Part shown: positions 30,301 through 42,300 of the stretch, one piece after another
Layout of the letters: the number at the start of each line of letters is the position of its first letter
Numbering within the stretch: the stretch's first letter is position 1
NCBI GenBank assembly: GCA_039621445.1
Contig: CP154954.1
Coordinates: forward strand, 57,928,701-57,992,700
Direction of reading: 5' to 3'
DNA from: Euglena gracilis
Lineage: Eukaryota; Euglenida; Euglenophyceae; Euglenales
Length of the DNA: 64,000 bases
Translations under genes and position numbers: made by a program
The notes under the pieces: generated by a model
Told to the model about the DNA's origin: nothing
The model's database searches: none
What the model saw: only the letters and a program-made list of their open reading frames with translations

Positions 30301-33300
30301 CGCTTCCATTTTTAATTTTTCTGTTTCGTTCCTTCGGGCCTACGGTAGCAGAAACAACGCTTGTTTTTGTCGGTTCCTCCTGTTCATGTATTTCTTGATT
30401 GGTTTTGTTGATTACTAGAATTCGAAAGTAAATTGGCCTTCTTAGGTCTGTTTTCGACTGTATAGGAAAAGTCAGAACCTCTTCAAAAAAATCGAAAACT
30501 ATGACCCTTTTTTGGAAGTGGTTTTCCGCTTCCTCTTCTGTTTTTAGAGCACCAGAATTTTTGGTCAACTTACGCCGCCTGAATCAAACATGTTCAAAGA
30601 AGATTGCTTCATTGCTGTTGATGAGAAAGAAAATGATGCAAATGTCAGCAGGCGGTGGAAAAAATTTTGGTGTCCATATGTGAACCACAAATATTACTTT
30701 GGTGTCCACAGGTGAACCACAAAAAAATTTTTGGTGTCCACAGGTGAACCACAAAATTTTTTTTGGTGTCCACAGGTGAACCACAAAAATTTTTGTGGTG
30801 TCCACAGTGAACCACAAAATGACAACCTTGGTGTACCACACTAAATGAATGTCTGGCCATGGGCCACACATTCATTCAGGTAAGGGGCCTTTTTTAACCA
30901 GGATTTTGACCCTCCTGGACGGCGAGCAATCTGTCGCACGATAAATTGGCCAAGACAAACAAATTTTCAGAGGTCACCCCCCGTCTTACAACCGGAAAAC
31001 ATCAACAAGCCCCGCCGAGGAGTCCGGATCAGAGGGGAAAGGGAGAAACTTTCGAACCCCCCCCCCCACTGGACCAGAAATCAAAAGGCAAATGAGGTCC
31101 AAAAACAGCAATATCTCGGCTTGCTGAATATCATAAATTCTCAAAAAAAAATGAGGAAAATTTCTTACAAAGAGCCTCCCCCTGAAAAGAAATTGTCAAG
31201 CTCACAAGGGGACGCTCGCGGCTTGACATTTTTGTGTACATTGAAGCACAATCAATCCCCCCCCCGCACAAGAAAATTCTTGGGCATTCACAGGGACAGG
31301 GGAAAAAATTGCTTTTTTCTTGAATCTGCTCGGAAAAATCCTGGGCAGATCCTCACAGTGGGGGAAAACCCTGAACAAATTTTTGTCCAGAATTCTTCCC
31401 CCACCAAATTTTTCCCGCTCAAGTCCCCCCGCTGCCTGCTGGATGCAATTACAATTGGGTGCTTTTTTTACATTCCACCTCCGGATGGGGCGGGAGGACA
31501 AAATGGGGGGGTGACAGTTGCCCAGGGGGTGATTGATTGCCTGGGAGGTGGAGGGGGGGGTGGAAAGGAGTTACATCAACAAAAGAACTTCTTCACATTG
31601 TGAACGTGCAACAAAAACCCAAGCAAAGACACGTTCCGTAAAAATATGCTCTGCATTCGGAGGGGGGGTGGACAAAACGTTACTTTTGGCAACTTTGTGG
31701 AAACAAAAAGACGAACAAAAACAAGAAGAACTGAAGCAGAGGTGCCTGAAGAAAAGGCTGCTGGTCAGAAATCAAATACCGGGGACAATCTGATCGGGAA
31801 CAATCACTGCCGGGAAAATTTCTGTTGGGAAAAACATTGGACGAATCCTTAAAAATGCCGGGAAAAATTCTGGACGCCAACTGAAAAAAAAAGGTCGGAA
31901 AAAATCCTGGACAGAAAAATCTCGTCAACCCATCATCCAAGGAAGCCCATCAGAATTCACATTAAAATTTTGAGGTTTTATCAAAATTGGTGAAATCCAA
32001 AACTCCAAATTGCAAAACAAAGCAAAGAACCTATTTTTTTCATTTTGGATGATCAATAAAAAGGTCATTTGGAACAAAAATACATTTCAAAAACTGGTGC
32101 GAAGCACCCAAGCATTTTTGGGTGTTCACTGGAGGAAACCGGGCTTTGCTTTGCTCAAATTTGCCAAGAAAAAATCCTGGACGGATCCTTATAATGGCGG
32201 GAAAAATCCTAGACAAAATTTCGCCCAGAAGGCTCTTTTCTCCCACCAGACTTTTTCCCATTCAAGTACCCCCCCCCCCCGTACAGCAATTATGGGGGGG
32301 GTGGATTGGGCTGGAAAAACCATTGGTCAAAGAGTTCATGCCCAATTGAAAAGCAAAAATTACATTGCTGATAACCAAGATTCGATCACTCCCAAGTGAA
32401 CGATGACTTTGAGGTGCAGTGAGCAAAAAAGTCAATGGCAATTGTAGCATCAACCCTCCAACAAACCACACACAAACGGGTGAAATGCCGGTTAGCGTGC
32501 CATTCCTGTTCGCACAGGGCGCTTTTTGGGGGGCAACCCAGGCGGGACGGGGTCCTGAGCGGGGGCAAACTGGGTGACGTACACAGCAGTCAGGCCGTTG
32601 ACGTTGAATGGGTCCGCCACGTGGGCAGCCCAGTTCTCCACAGGGCCCTCGCCGGTCACCAGGGCCTGGACGTAGAACCCAAACATGGCGAACATCGCCA
32701 GGCGGCCGTTCTTCAGTTCCTTCACCTTCAGCTCGGCGAACGTCTCCGGGTCGTCAGCCAGGCCCAGGGGGTCGAAGGCACCGCCGGGGTACAGGGCATC
32801 GGAGTCCTCGCCCAGGGGGCCGCCGTTCACGCGGTAGGCCTCAGCCAGGCCCATCAGCACCACCTGGAACGCCAAGATGGCCAGGATGGACTGGGCGTGC
32901 ACGAGGTTGGAGTTGCCCAGGTAGTCCAGGCCACCCTCGGAGAAGATCTGCGCGCCGGCCTTGAACCAGACGGGCTCCGCCAGGGGCACGCCGGCCTTGG
33001 CCAGGGCCTCGGGGAACACCACGCCCAGAGCGCCGAGCATCGCCCAGCGGGCGTGGATCAGCTCAGCCTCGCGGTACTTGGCGAAGGTGATGGGGTCCGC
33101 AGCCAGCCCAGCGGTGTCCCAGCCGTAGTCGCCGGGGAACTCACCGGTCAGGTAGCTGGGGGTGCTGCCCTCGGAGAACGGGCCCAGCCACTTGTTGCGG
33201 TTGGGGCCGTACCAGGCGGCCAGCTTGTCGGACGCCGGAGTGGACTTGCGGCCAGCGGTGGCGAACATCGCCACAGGGGTGACCGCAGAACCCCCAGAAG

Positions 33301-36300
33301 CCATGGGCCACACATTCATTCAGGTAAGGGGCCTTTTTTAACCAGGATTTTGACCCTCCTGGACGGCGAGCAATCTGTCGCACGATAAATTGGCCAAGAC
33401 AAACAAATTTTCAGAGGTCACCCCCCGTCTTACAACCGGAAAACATCAACAAGCCCCGCCGAGGAGTCCGGATCAGAGGGGAAAGGGAGAAACTTTCGAA
33501 CCCCCCCCCCCACTGGACCAGAAATCAAAAGGCAAATGAGGTCCAAAAACAGCAATATCTCGGCTTGCTGAATATCATAAATTCTCAAAAAAAAATGAGG
33601 AAAATTTCTTACAAAGAGCCTCCCCCTGAAAAGAAATTGTCAAGCTCACAAGGGGACGCTCGCGGCTTGACATTTTTGTGTACATTGAAGCACAATCAAT
33701 CCCCCCCCCGCACAAGAAAATTCTTGGGCATTCACAGGGACAGGGGAAAAAATTGCTTTTTTCTTGAATCTGCTCGGAAAAATCCTGGGCAGATCCTCAC
33801 AGTGGGGGAAAACCCTGAACAAATTTTTGTCCAGAATTCTTCCCCCACCAAATTTTTCCCGCTCAAGTCCCCCCGCTGCCTGCTGGATGCAATTACAATT
33901 GGGTGCTTTTTTTACATTCCACCTCCGGATGGGGCGGGAGGACAAAATGGGGGGGTGACAGTTGCCCAGGGGGTGATTGATTGCCTGGGAGGTGGAGGGG
34001 GGGGTGGAAAGGAGTTACATCAACAAAAGAACTTCTTCACATTGTGAACGTGCAACAAAAACCCAAGCAAAGACACGTTCCGTAAAAATATGCTCTGCAT
34101 TCGGAGGGGGGGGTGGACAAAACGTTACTTTTGGCAACTTTGTGGAAACAAATAGACGAACAAAAACAAGAAGAACTGAAGCAGAGGTGCCTGAAGAAAA
34201 GGCTGCTGGTCAGAAATCAAATACCGGGGACAATCTGATCGGGAACAATCACTGCCGGGAAAATTTCTGTTGGGAAAAACATTGGACGAATCCTTAAAAA
34301 TGCCGGGAAAAATTCTGGACACCAACTGAAAAAAAAAAAGGTCGGAAAAAATCCTGGACAGAAAAATCTCGTCAACCCATCATCCAAGGAAGCCCATCAG
34401 AATTCACATTAAAATTTTGAGGTTTTATCAAAATTGGTGAAATCCAAAACTCCAAATTGCAAAACAAAGCAAAGAACCTATTTTTTTCATTTTGGATGAT
34501 CAATAAAAGGTCCTTTGGAACAAAAATACATTTCAAAAACTGGTGCGAAGCACCCAAGCATTTTTGGGTGTTCACTGGAGGAAACCGGGCTTTGCTTTGC
34601 TCAAATTTGCCAAGAAAAAATCCTGGACGGATCCTTATAATGGCGGGAAAAATCCTAGACAAAATTTCGCCCAGAAGGCTCTTTTCTCCCACCAGACTTT
34701 TTCCCATTCAAGTACCCCCCCCCCCGTACAGCAATTATGGGGGGGGGTGGATTGGGCTGGAAAAACCATTGGTCAAAGAGTTCATGCCCAATTGAAAAGC
34801 AAAAATTACATTGCTGATAACCAAGATTCGATCCCCCCCGCAACAAAAAAAATCAATGGCAATCTAGCATCAACCCTCCAACAAACCACACACACAAATG
34901 GGTGGCCGTGCCCCAACCCACCACTTTTTGGGGGGCAACCCAGGCACGGGTCCCCGGGGGCAAACTGGGTGCCCACACACAGACGTTTCCCCGCCAGGGC
35001 ACAGCCCAGTTCTCCCCACCCCACCCCCGCACCCCCCTCGCCGGTAACCCCACGCCCCGCCGATTGCTGATCTTCTTCACCGTCGATGGGGTGCAAGCGT
35101 CGGGTAGTCAACCCTCCACAAACCACACAGGGGTGAAATGCCGAGCGTGCCATTCCTGTTCGCACAGGGCGCTTTTTGGGGGGCAACAGGCGGGACGGGT
35201 CCTGAGCGGGGGCAAACTGGACGTACACACAGTCAGGCCGTTGACGTTGAATGGGTCCGCCACGTGGGCAGCCCAGTTCTCCACAGGGCCCTCGCCGGTC
35301 ACCAGGGCCTGGTAGAACCCAAACATGGCGAACATCGCCAGGCGGCCGTTCTTCAGTTCCTTCACTTCAGCTCGGCGAACGTCTCCGGGTCGTCAGCCAG
35401 GCCCAGGGGGTCGAAGGCACCGCCGGGTACAGGGCATCGGAGTCCTCGCCCAGGGGGGCCGCCGTTCACGCGGTAGGCCTCAGCCAGGCCCATCAGCACC
35501 ACCTGGAACGCCAGATGGCCAGGATGGACTGGGCGTGCACGAGGTTGGAGTTGCCCAGGTAGTCCAGGCCACCCTCGGAGAAGATCTGCGCCGGCCTTGA
35601 ACCAGACGGGCTCCGCCAGGGCACGCCGGCCTTGGCCAGGGCCTCGGAACACCACGCCCAGAGCGCCGAGCATCGCGCAGGGGTCGTGGATGAGCGAAGC
35701 CTAGCGGTACTTGGCGAAGGTGATGGGGTCCGCAGCCAGCCCAGCGGTGTCCCAGCCGTAGTCGCCGGGAACTCGCCGGTCAGGTAGCTGGGGGTGCTGC
35801 CCTCGGAGAACGGGCCCAGCCACTTGTTGCGGTTGGGGCCGTACCAGGCGGCCAGCTTGTCGGACGCCGGAGTGGACTTGCGGCCAGCGGTGGCGAACAT
35901 CGCCACAGGGGTGACCGCAGAACCCCCAGAAGCCATGGGCCACACATTCATTCAGGTAAGGGGCCTTTTTTAACCAGGATTTTGACCCTCCTGGACGGCG
36001 AGCAATCTGTCGCACGATAAATTGGCCAAGACAAACAAATTTTCAGAGGTCACCCCCCGTCTTACAACCGGAAAACATCAACAAGCCCCGCCGAGGAGTC
36101 CGGATCAGAGGGGAAAGGGAGAAACTTTCGAACCCCCCCCCCACTGGACCAGAAATCAAAAGGCAAATGAGGTCCAAAAACAGCAATATCTCGGCTTGCT
36201 GAATATCATAAATTCTCAAAAAAAAATGAGGAAAATTTCTTACAAAGAGCCTCCCCCTGAAAAGAAATTGTCAAGCTCACAAGGGGACGCTCGCGGCTTG

Positions 36301-39300
36301 ACATTTTTGTGTACATTGAAGCACAATCAATCCTCCCACGCACAAGAAAATTCTTGGGCATTCACAGGGACAGGGGAAAAAATTGCTTTTTTCTTGAATC
36401 TGCTCGGAAAAATCCTGGGCAGATCCTCACAGTGGGGGAAAACCCTGAACAAATTTTTGTCCAGAATTCTTCCCCCACCAAATTTTTCCCGCTCAAGTCC
36501 CCCCGCTGCCTGCTGGATGCAATTACAATTGGGTGCTTTTTTTACATTCCACCTCCGGATGGGGCGGGAGGACAAAATGGGGGGGTGACAGTTGCCCAGG
36601 GGGTGATTGATTGCCTGGGAGGTGGAGGGGGGGGTGGAAAGGAGTTACATCAACAAAAGAACTTCTTCACATTGTGAACGTGCAACAAAAACCCAAGCAA
36701 AGACACGTTCCGTAAAAATATGCTCTGCATTCGGAGGGGGGGGTGGACAAAACGTTACTTTTGGCAACTTTGTGGAAACAAATAGACGAACAAAAACAAG
36801 AAGAACTGAAGCAGAGGTGCCTGAAGAAAAGGCTGCTGGTCAGAAATCAAATACCGGGGACAATCTGATCGGGAACAATCACTGCCGGGAAAATTTCTGT
36901 TGGGAAAAACATTGGACGAATCCTTAAAAATGCCGGGAAAAATTCTGGACACCAACTGAAAAAAAAAAAAAGGTCGGAAAAAATCCTGGACAGAAAAATC
37001 TCGTCAACCCATCATCCAAGGAAGCCCATCAGAATTCACATTAAAATTTTGAGGTTTTATCAAAATTGGTGAAATCCAAAACTCCAAATTGCAAAACAAA
37101 GCAAAGAACCTATTTTTTTCATTTTGGATGATCAATAAAAAGGTCATTTGGAACAAAAATACATTTCAAAAACTGGTGCGAAGCACCCAAGCATTTTTGG
37201 GTGTTCACTGGAGGAAACCGGGCTTTGCTTTGCTCAAATTTGCCAAGAAAAAATCCTGGACGGATCCTTATAATGGCGGGAAAAATCCTAGACAAAATTT
37301 CGCCCAGAAGGCTCTTTTCTCCCACCAGACTTTTTCCCATTCAAGTACCCCCCCCCCCCGTACAGCAATTATGGGGGGGGGTGGATTGGGCTGGAAAAAC
37401 CATTGGTCAAAGAGTTCATGCCCAATTGAAAAGCAAAAATTACATTGCTGATAACCAAGATTCGATCACTCCCAAGTGAACGATGACTTTGAGGTGCAGT
37501 GAGCAAAAAAGTCAATGGCAATTGTAGCATCAACCCTCCAACAAACCACACACAAACGGGTGAAATGCCGGTTAGCGTGCCATTCCTGTTCGCACAGGGC
37601 GCTTTTTGGGGGGCAACCCAGGCGGGACGGGGTCCTGAGCGGGGGCAAACTGGGTGACGTACACAGCAGTCAGGCCGTTGACGTTGAATGGGTCCGCCAC
37701 GTGGGCAGCCCAGTTCTCCACAGGGCCCTCGCCGGTCACCAGGGCCTGGACGTAGAACCCAAACATGGCGAACATCGCCAGGCGGCCGTTCTTCAGTTCC
37801 TTCACCTTCAGCTCGGCGAACGTCTCCGGGTCGTCAGCCAGGCCCAGGGGGTCGAAGGCACCGCCGGGGTACAGGGCATCGGAGTCCTCGCCCAGGGGGC
37901 CGCCGTTCACGCGGTAGGCCTCAGCCAGGCCCATCAGCACCACCTGGAACGCCAAGATGGCCAGGATGGACTGGGCGTGCACGAGGTTGGAGTTGCCCAG
38001 GTAGTCCAGGCCACCCTCGGAGAAGATCTGCGCGCCGGCCTTGAACCAGACGGGCTCCGCCAGGGGCACGCCGGCCTTGGCCAGGGCCTCGGGGAACACC
38101 ACGCCCAGAGCGCCGAGCATCGCCCAGCGGGCGTGGATCAGCTCAGCCTCGCGGTACTTGGCGAAGGTGATGGGGTCCGCAGCCAGCCCAGCGGTGTCCC
38201 AGCCGTAGTCGCCGGGGAACTCGCCGGTCAGGTAGCTGGGGGTGCTGCCCTCGGAGAACGGGCCCAGCCACTTGTTGCGGTTGGGGCCGTACCAGGCGGC
38301 CAGCTTGTCGGACGCCGGAGTGGACTTGCGGCCAGCGGTGGCGAACATCGCCACAGGGGTGACCGCAGAACCCCCAGAAGCCATGGGCCACACATTCATT
38401 CAGGTAAGGGGCCTTTTTTAACCAGGATTTTGACCCTCCTGGACGGCGAGCAATCTGTCGCACGATAAATTGGCCAAGACAAACAAATTTTCAGAGGTCA
38501 CCCCCCGTCTTACAACCGGAAAACATCAACAAGCCCCGCCGAGGAGTCCGGATCAGAGGGGAAAGGGAGAAACTTTCGAACCCCCCCCCCACTGGACCAG
38601 AAATCAAAAGGCAAATGAGGTCCAAAAACAGCAATATCTCGGCTTGCTGAATATCATAAATTCTCAAAAAAAAATGAGGAAAATTTCTTACAAAGAGCCT
38701 CCCCCTGAAAAGAAATTGTCAAGCTCACAAGGGGACGCTCGCGGCTTGACATTTTTGTGTACATTGAAGCACAATCAATCCCCCCCCCGCACAAGAAAAT
38801 TCTTGGGCATTCACAGGGACAGGGGAAAAAATTGCTTTTTTCTTGAATCTGCTCGGAAAAATCCTGGGCAGATCCTCACAGTGGGGGAAAACCCTGAACA
38901 AATTTTTGTCCAGAATTCTTCCCCCACCAAATTTTTCCCGCTCAAGTCCCCCCGCTGCCTGCTGGATGCAATTACAATTGGGTGCTTTTTTTACATTCCA
39001 CCTCCGGATGGGGCGGGAGGACAAAATGGGGGGGTGACAGTTGCCCAGGGGGTGATTGATTGCCTGGGAGGTGGAGGGGGGGGTGGAAAGGAGTTACATC
39101 AACAAAAGAACTTCTTCACATTGTGAACGTGCAACAAAAACCCAAGCAAAGACACGTTCCGTAAAAATATGCTCTGCATTCGGAGGGGGGGGTGGACAAA
39201 ACGTTACTTTTGGCAACTTTGTGGAAACAAATAGACGAACAAAAACAAGAAGAACTGAAGCAGAGGTGCCTGAAGAAAAGGCTGCTGGTCAGAAATCAAA

Positions 39301-42300
39301 TACCGGGGACAATCTGATCGGGAACAATCACTGCCGGGAAAATTTCTGTTGGGAAAAACATTGGACGAATCCTTAAAAATGCCGGGAAAAATTCTGGACA
39401 CCAACTGAAAAAAAAAAGGTCGGAAAAAATCCTGGACAGAAAAATCTCGTCAACCCATCATCCAAGGAAGCCCATCAGAATTCACATTAAAATTTTGAGG
39501 TTTTATCAAAATTGGTGAAATCCAAAACTCCAAATTGCAAAACAAAGCAAAGAACCTATTTTTTTCATTTTGGATGATCAATAAAAAGGTCATTTGGAAC
39601 AAAAATACATTTCAAAAACTGGTGCGAAGCACCCAAGCATTTTTGGGTGTTCACTGGAGGAAACCGGGCTTTGCTTTGCTCAAATTTGCCAAGAAAAAAT
39701 CCTGGACGGATCCTTATAATGGCGGGAAAAATCCTAGACAAAATTTTGCCCAGAAGGCTCTTTTCTCCCACCAGACTTTTTCCCATTCAAGTACCCCCCC
39801 CCCCCCCGTACAGCAATTATGGGGGGGGTGGATTGGGCTGGAAAAACCATTGGTCAAAGAGTTCATGCCCAATTGAAAAGCAAAAATTACATTGCTGATA
39901 ACCAAGATTCGATCACTCCCAAGTGAACGATGACTTTGAGGTGCAGTGAGCAAAAAAGTCAATGGCAATTGTAGCATCAACCCTCCAACAAACCACACAC
40001 AAACGGGTGAAATGCCGGTTAGCGTGCCATTCCTGTTCGCACAGGGCGCTTTTTGGGGGGCAACCCAGGCGGGACGGGGTCCTGAGCGGGGGCAAACTGG
40101 GTGACGTACACAGCAGTCAGGCCGTTGACGTTGAATGGGTCCGCTACGTGGGCAGCCCAGTTCTCCACAGGGCCCTCGCCGGTCACCAGGGCCTGGACGT
40201 AGAACCCAAACATGGCGAACATCGCCAGGCGGCCGTTCTTCAGTTCCTTCACCTTCAGCTCGGCGAACGTCTCCGGGTCGTCAGCCAGGCCCAGGGGGTC
40301 GAAGGCACCGCCGGGGTACAGGGCATCGGAGTCCTCGCCCAGGGGGCCGCCGTTCACGCGGTAGGCCTCAGCCAGGCCCATCAGCACCACCTGGAACGCC
40401 AAGATGGCCAGGATGGACTGGGCGTGCACGAGGTTGGAGTTGCCCAGGTAGTCCAGGCCACCCTCGGAGAAGATCTGCGCGCCGGCCTTGAACCAGACGG
40501 GCTCCGCCAGGGGCACGCCGGCCTTGGCCAGGGCCTCGGGGAACACCACGCCCAGAGCGCCGAGCATCGCCCAGCGGGCGTGGATCAGCTCAGCCTCGCG
40601 GTACTTGGCGAAGGTGATGGGGTCCGCAGCCAGCCCAGCGGTGTCCCAGCCGTAGTCGCCGGGGAACTCGCCGGTCAGGTAGCTGGGGGTGCTGTTCTCG
40701 GAGAACGGGCCCAGCCACCTGTTGCGGTTGGGGCCGTACCAGGCGGCCAGCTTGTCGGACGCCGGAGCGGACTTGCGGCCAGCGGTGGCGAATAATCCCA
40801 GTTGACTGCTGAATTTGTCTCTTGCAGAAATTCCCTTTTCTGTTTTTTGGTGGATGCAAAGACGAACGCGGAGAACACATGCGGAACCATTCTTCTTTAC
40901 ACTGATAACCGATGAAAGCGGGTTAGGATTTACACCTCGTTCCTGCTCTGTTTATCCTCGTGTTTCTTTTTTGGGGGGTTTTATTTTCTCCCCAATGTGT
41001 TTTGAACTGAACGGAAGTCCTTGTGAACGGAAAACCTTGTGCCCACTGCAAGCGCCCCACCCTGGGTCTGTGGAGCTTCCCAAAGAACCCTGCCTGCCGC
41101 GTTGCGAGGATGCTGCCTTGGGTCCAGGGTTTTTTTTTTAAGACCAAGGGAGGGAGGGTGGGTGGTCGCCCCAGGCACCCACCCACCTGCCCCCCCCCCG
41201 GGGTTGGGTCGGATGTTGACCAAAAGGAGATCCAGGCAGGGGTTCTAGACGTGGATCCCCAGTGGGGGGAGGAGGGGTAGGGTGAGTGGGTCCGGCCGAG
41301 CCCCCTCCCCCCCCGGGGTGGGATATGCTTTTCGGCGCCGAAAAAGTGCTATTTTTAGCACTTTTCGCGATTTTCGGCCATTTTTTTGTGGGTCCCCCGG
41401 CCCCAAGGACAACAAGGCAAACCCCAAGGCAACATCGAACTGGTCCAGCTGCCAGCCCAGGCTTTTGCTTATTAACCCCACCCTGGGTCGGGTTTTGGTG
41501 TGGGAACACCCGGACCCCCCCCCTGAGCGCAAAAAAAACCATTTTCAAGGGAAATTGCGGCACCGGGGTCAAAACAACCCCCCCGGGGGTACTGTGGCCA
41601 AACTACCCCAACATGATTCTTTTTTTTTTTAAAAAAAGAAGCATGTCGGTCAAAATCTGGAACGTGCAGGGGGCGGGGCCAAATCTTTCGCACCCAGACT
41701 GCGGCATCAGGTGTCCCTCCCCCTGATAACCGTTTCACAAAAAAATACAATTGAGTTTTTGTGCAATGGAGTCAAAAGCATGCCCATTCCAAGCCCAGTC
41801 TCAAAAGCTCACCATCCAACCCCAAGCATTTCCCAAAATTCCTCTGCCAAAATTGAAAATTTCGGGCTCAAAAGGACCAGGGCGAAGACCCAAAGACTCA
41901 TGTGGTGGTGAAGTCCAAATTTTTTCAACTTCAAGTCAAAGATTTGAAACCAGGCCGAATGAGGTGGTGCTGCAGTGGAAATCCCTGTCCTATTTTCGGT
42001 GTGTTATTTGAAACAATGACTTCCAAAACAGGGGGGGGGAGTGTTAACAAAAAATATCATTGTAAAACCTCTGTAATAATGAATTCCTGTTTGAACTGTG
42101 GTTCCTCAACAAGGTCCACATTTATAATCTGACTTCCAACAGATGAATATCCTGCCCTGGAAAAGGATCTCCACACCAGTGCAGCAGAAGCAGAAGCAAC
42201 AGCTGTCACAGCCATCAACATGCTGGACAGACTGAAGCCTTGAGCCATTGGAGATGGCACAGGCTCTTCATAGGATGCCTGGGAGTTTATAGAAGGTTGA

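Larger units (their letters stand above)
19306..40087 (-). repeat. 2.44-kb exon-plus-intron tandem repeat, with eight inter-unit nonconventional introns
   Basis: Introns lie at 19306-21027, 21748-23469, 24190-25913, 26634-28356, 29077-32560, 33281-35207, 35913-37640 and 38361-40087. Most are 1722-1728 bp. The fifth is longer by the transposon and the sixth by about 200 bp of garbled sequence. Each starts GCTCAGGACCCC and ends GGGGGTTCTGCGGTC, with nine terminal positions able to pair (one G-U). The introns are nearly identical apart from lengths of poly-C, poly-G and poly-A runs. ORFs inside them are short and not conserved across homopolymer changes. No other gene is seen in them. Confidence 0.85.

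Noticed and set aside
29100-30875. hAT-like insertion destroying an LHC start codon (GCCATGGG contains ATG)
   Set aside because: That ATG is intronic in the polyprotein model, so no start codon is affected.
41286-41726. Pro-rich ORFs on both strands at 41.0-41.7 kb
   Set aside because: They overlap in several frames over C/G-rich runs inside LHC intron 1 and have no domain.
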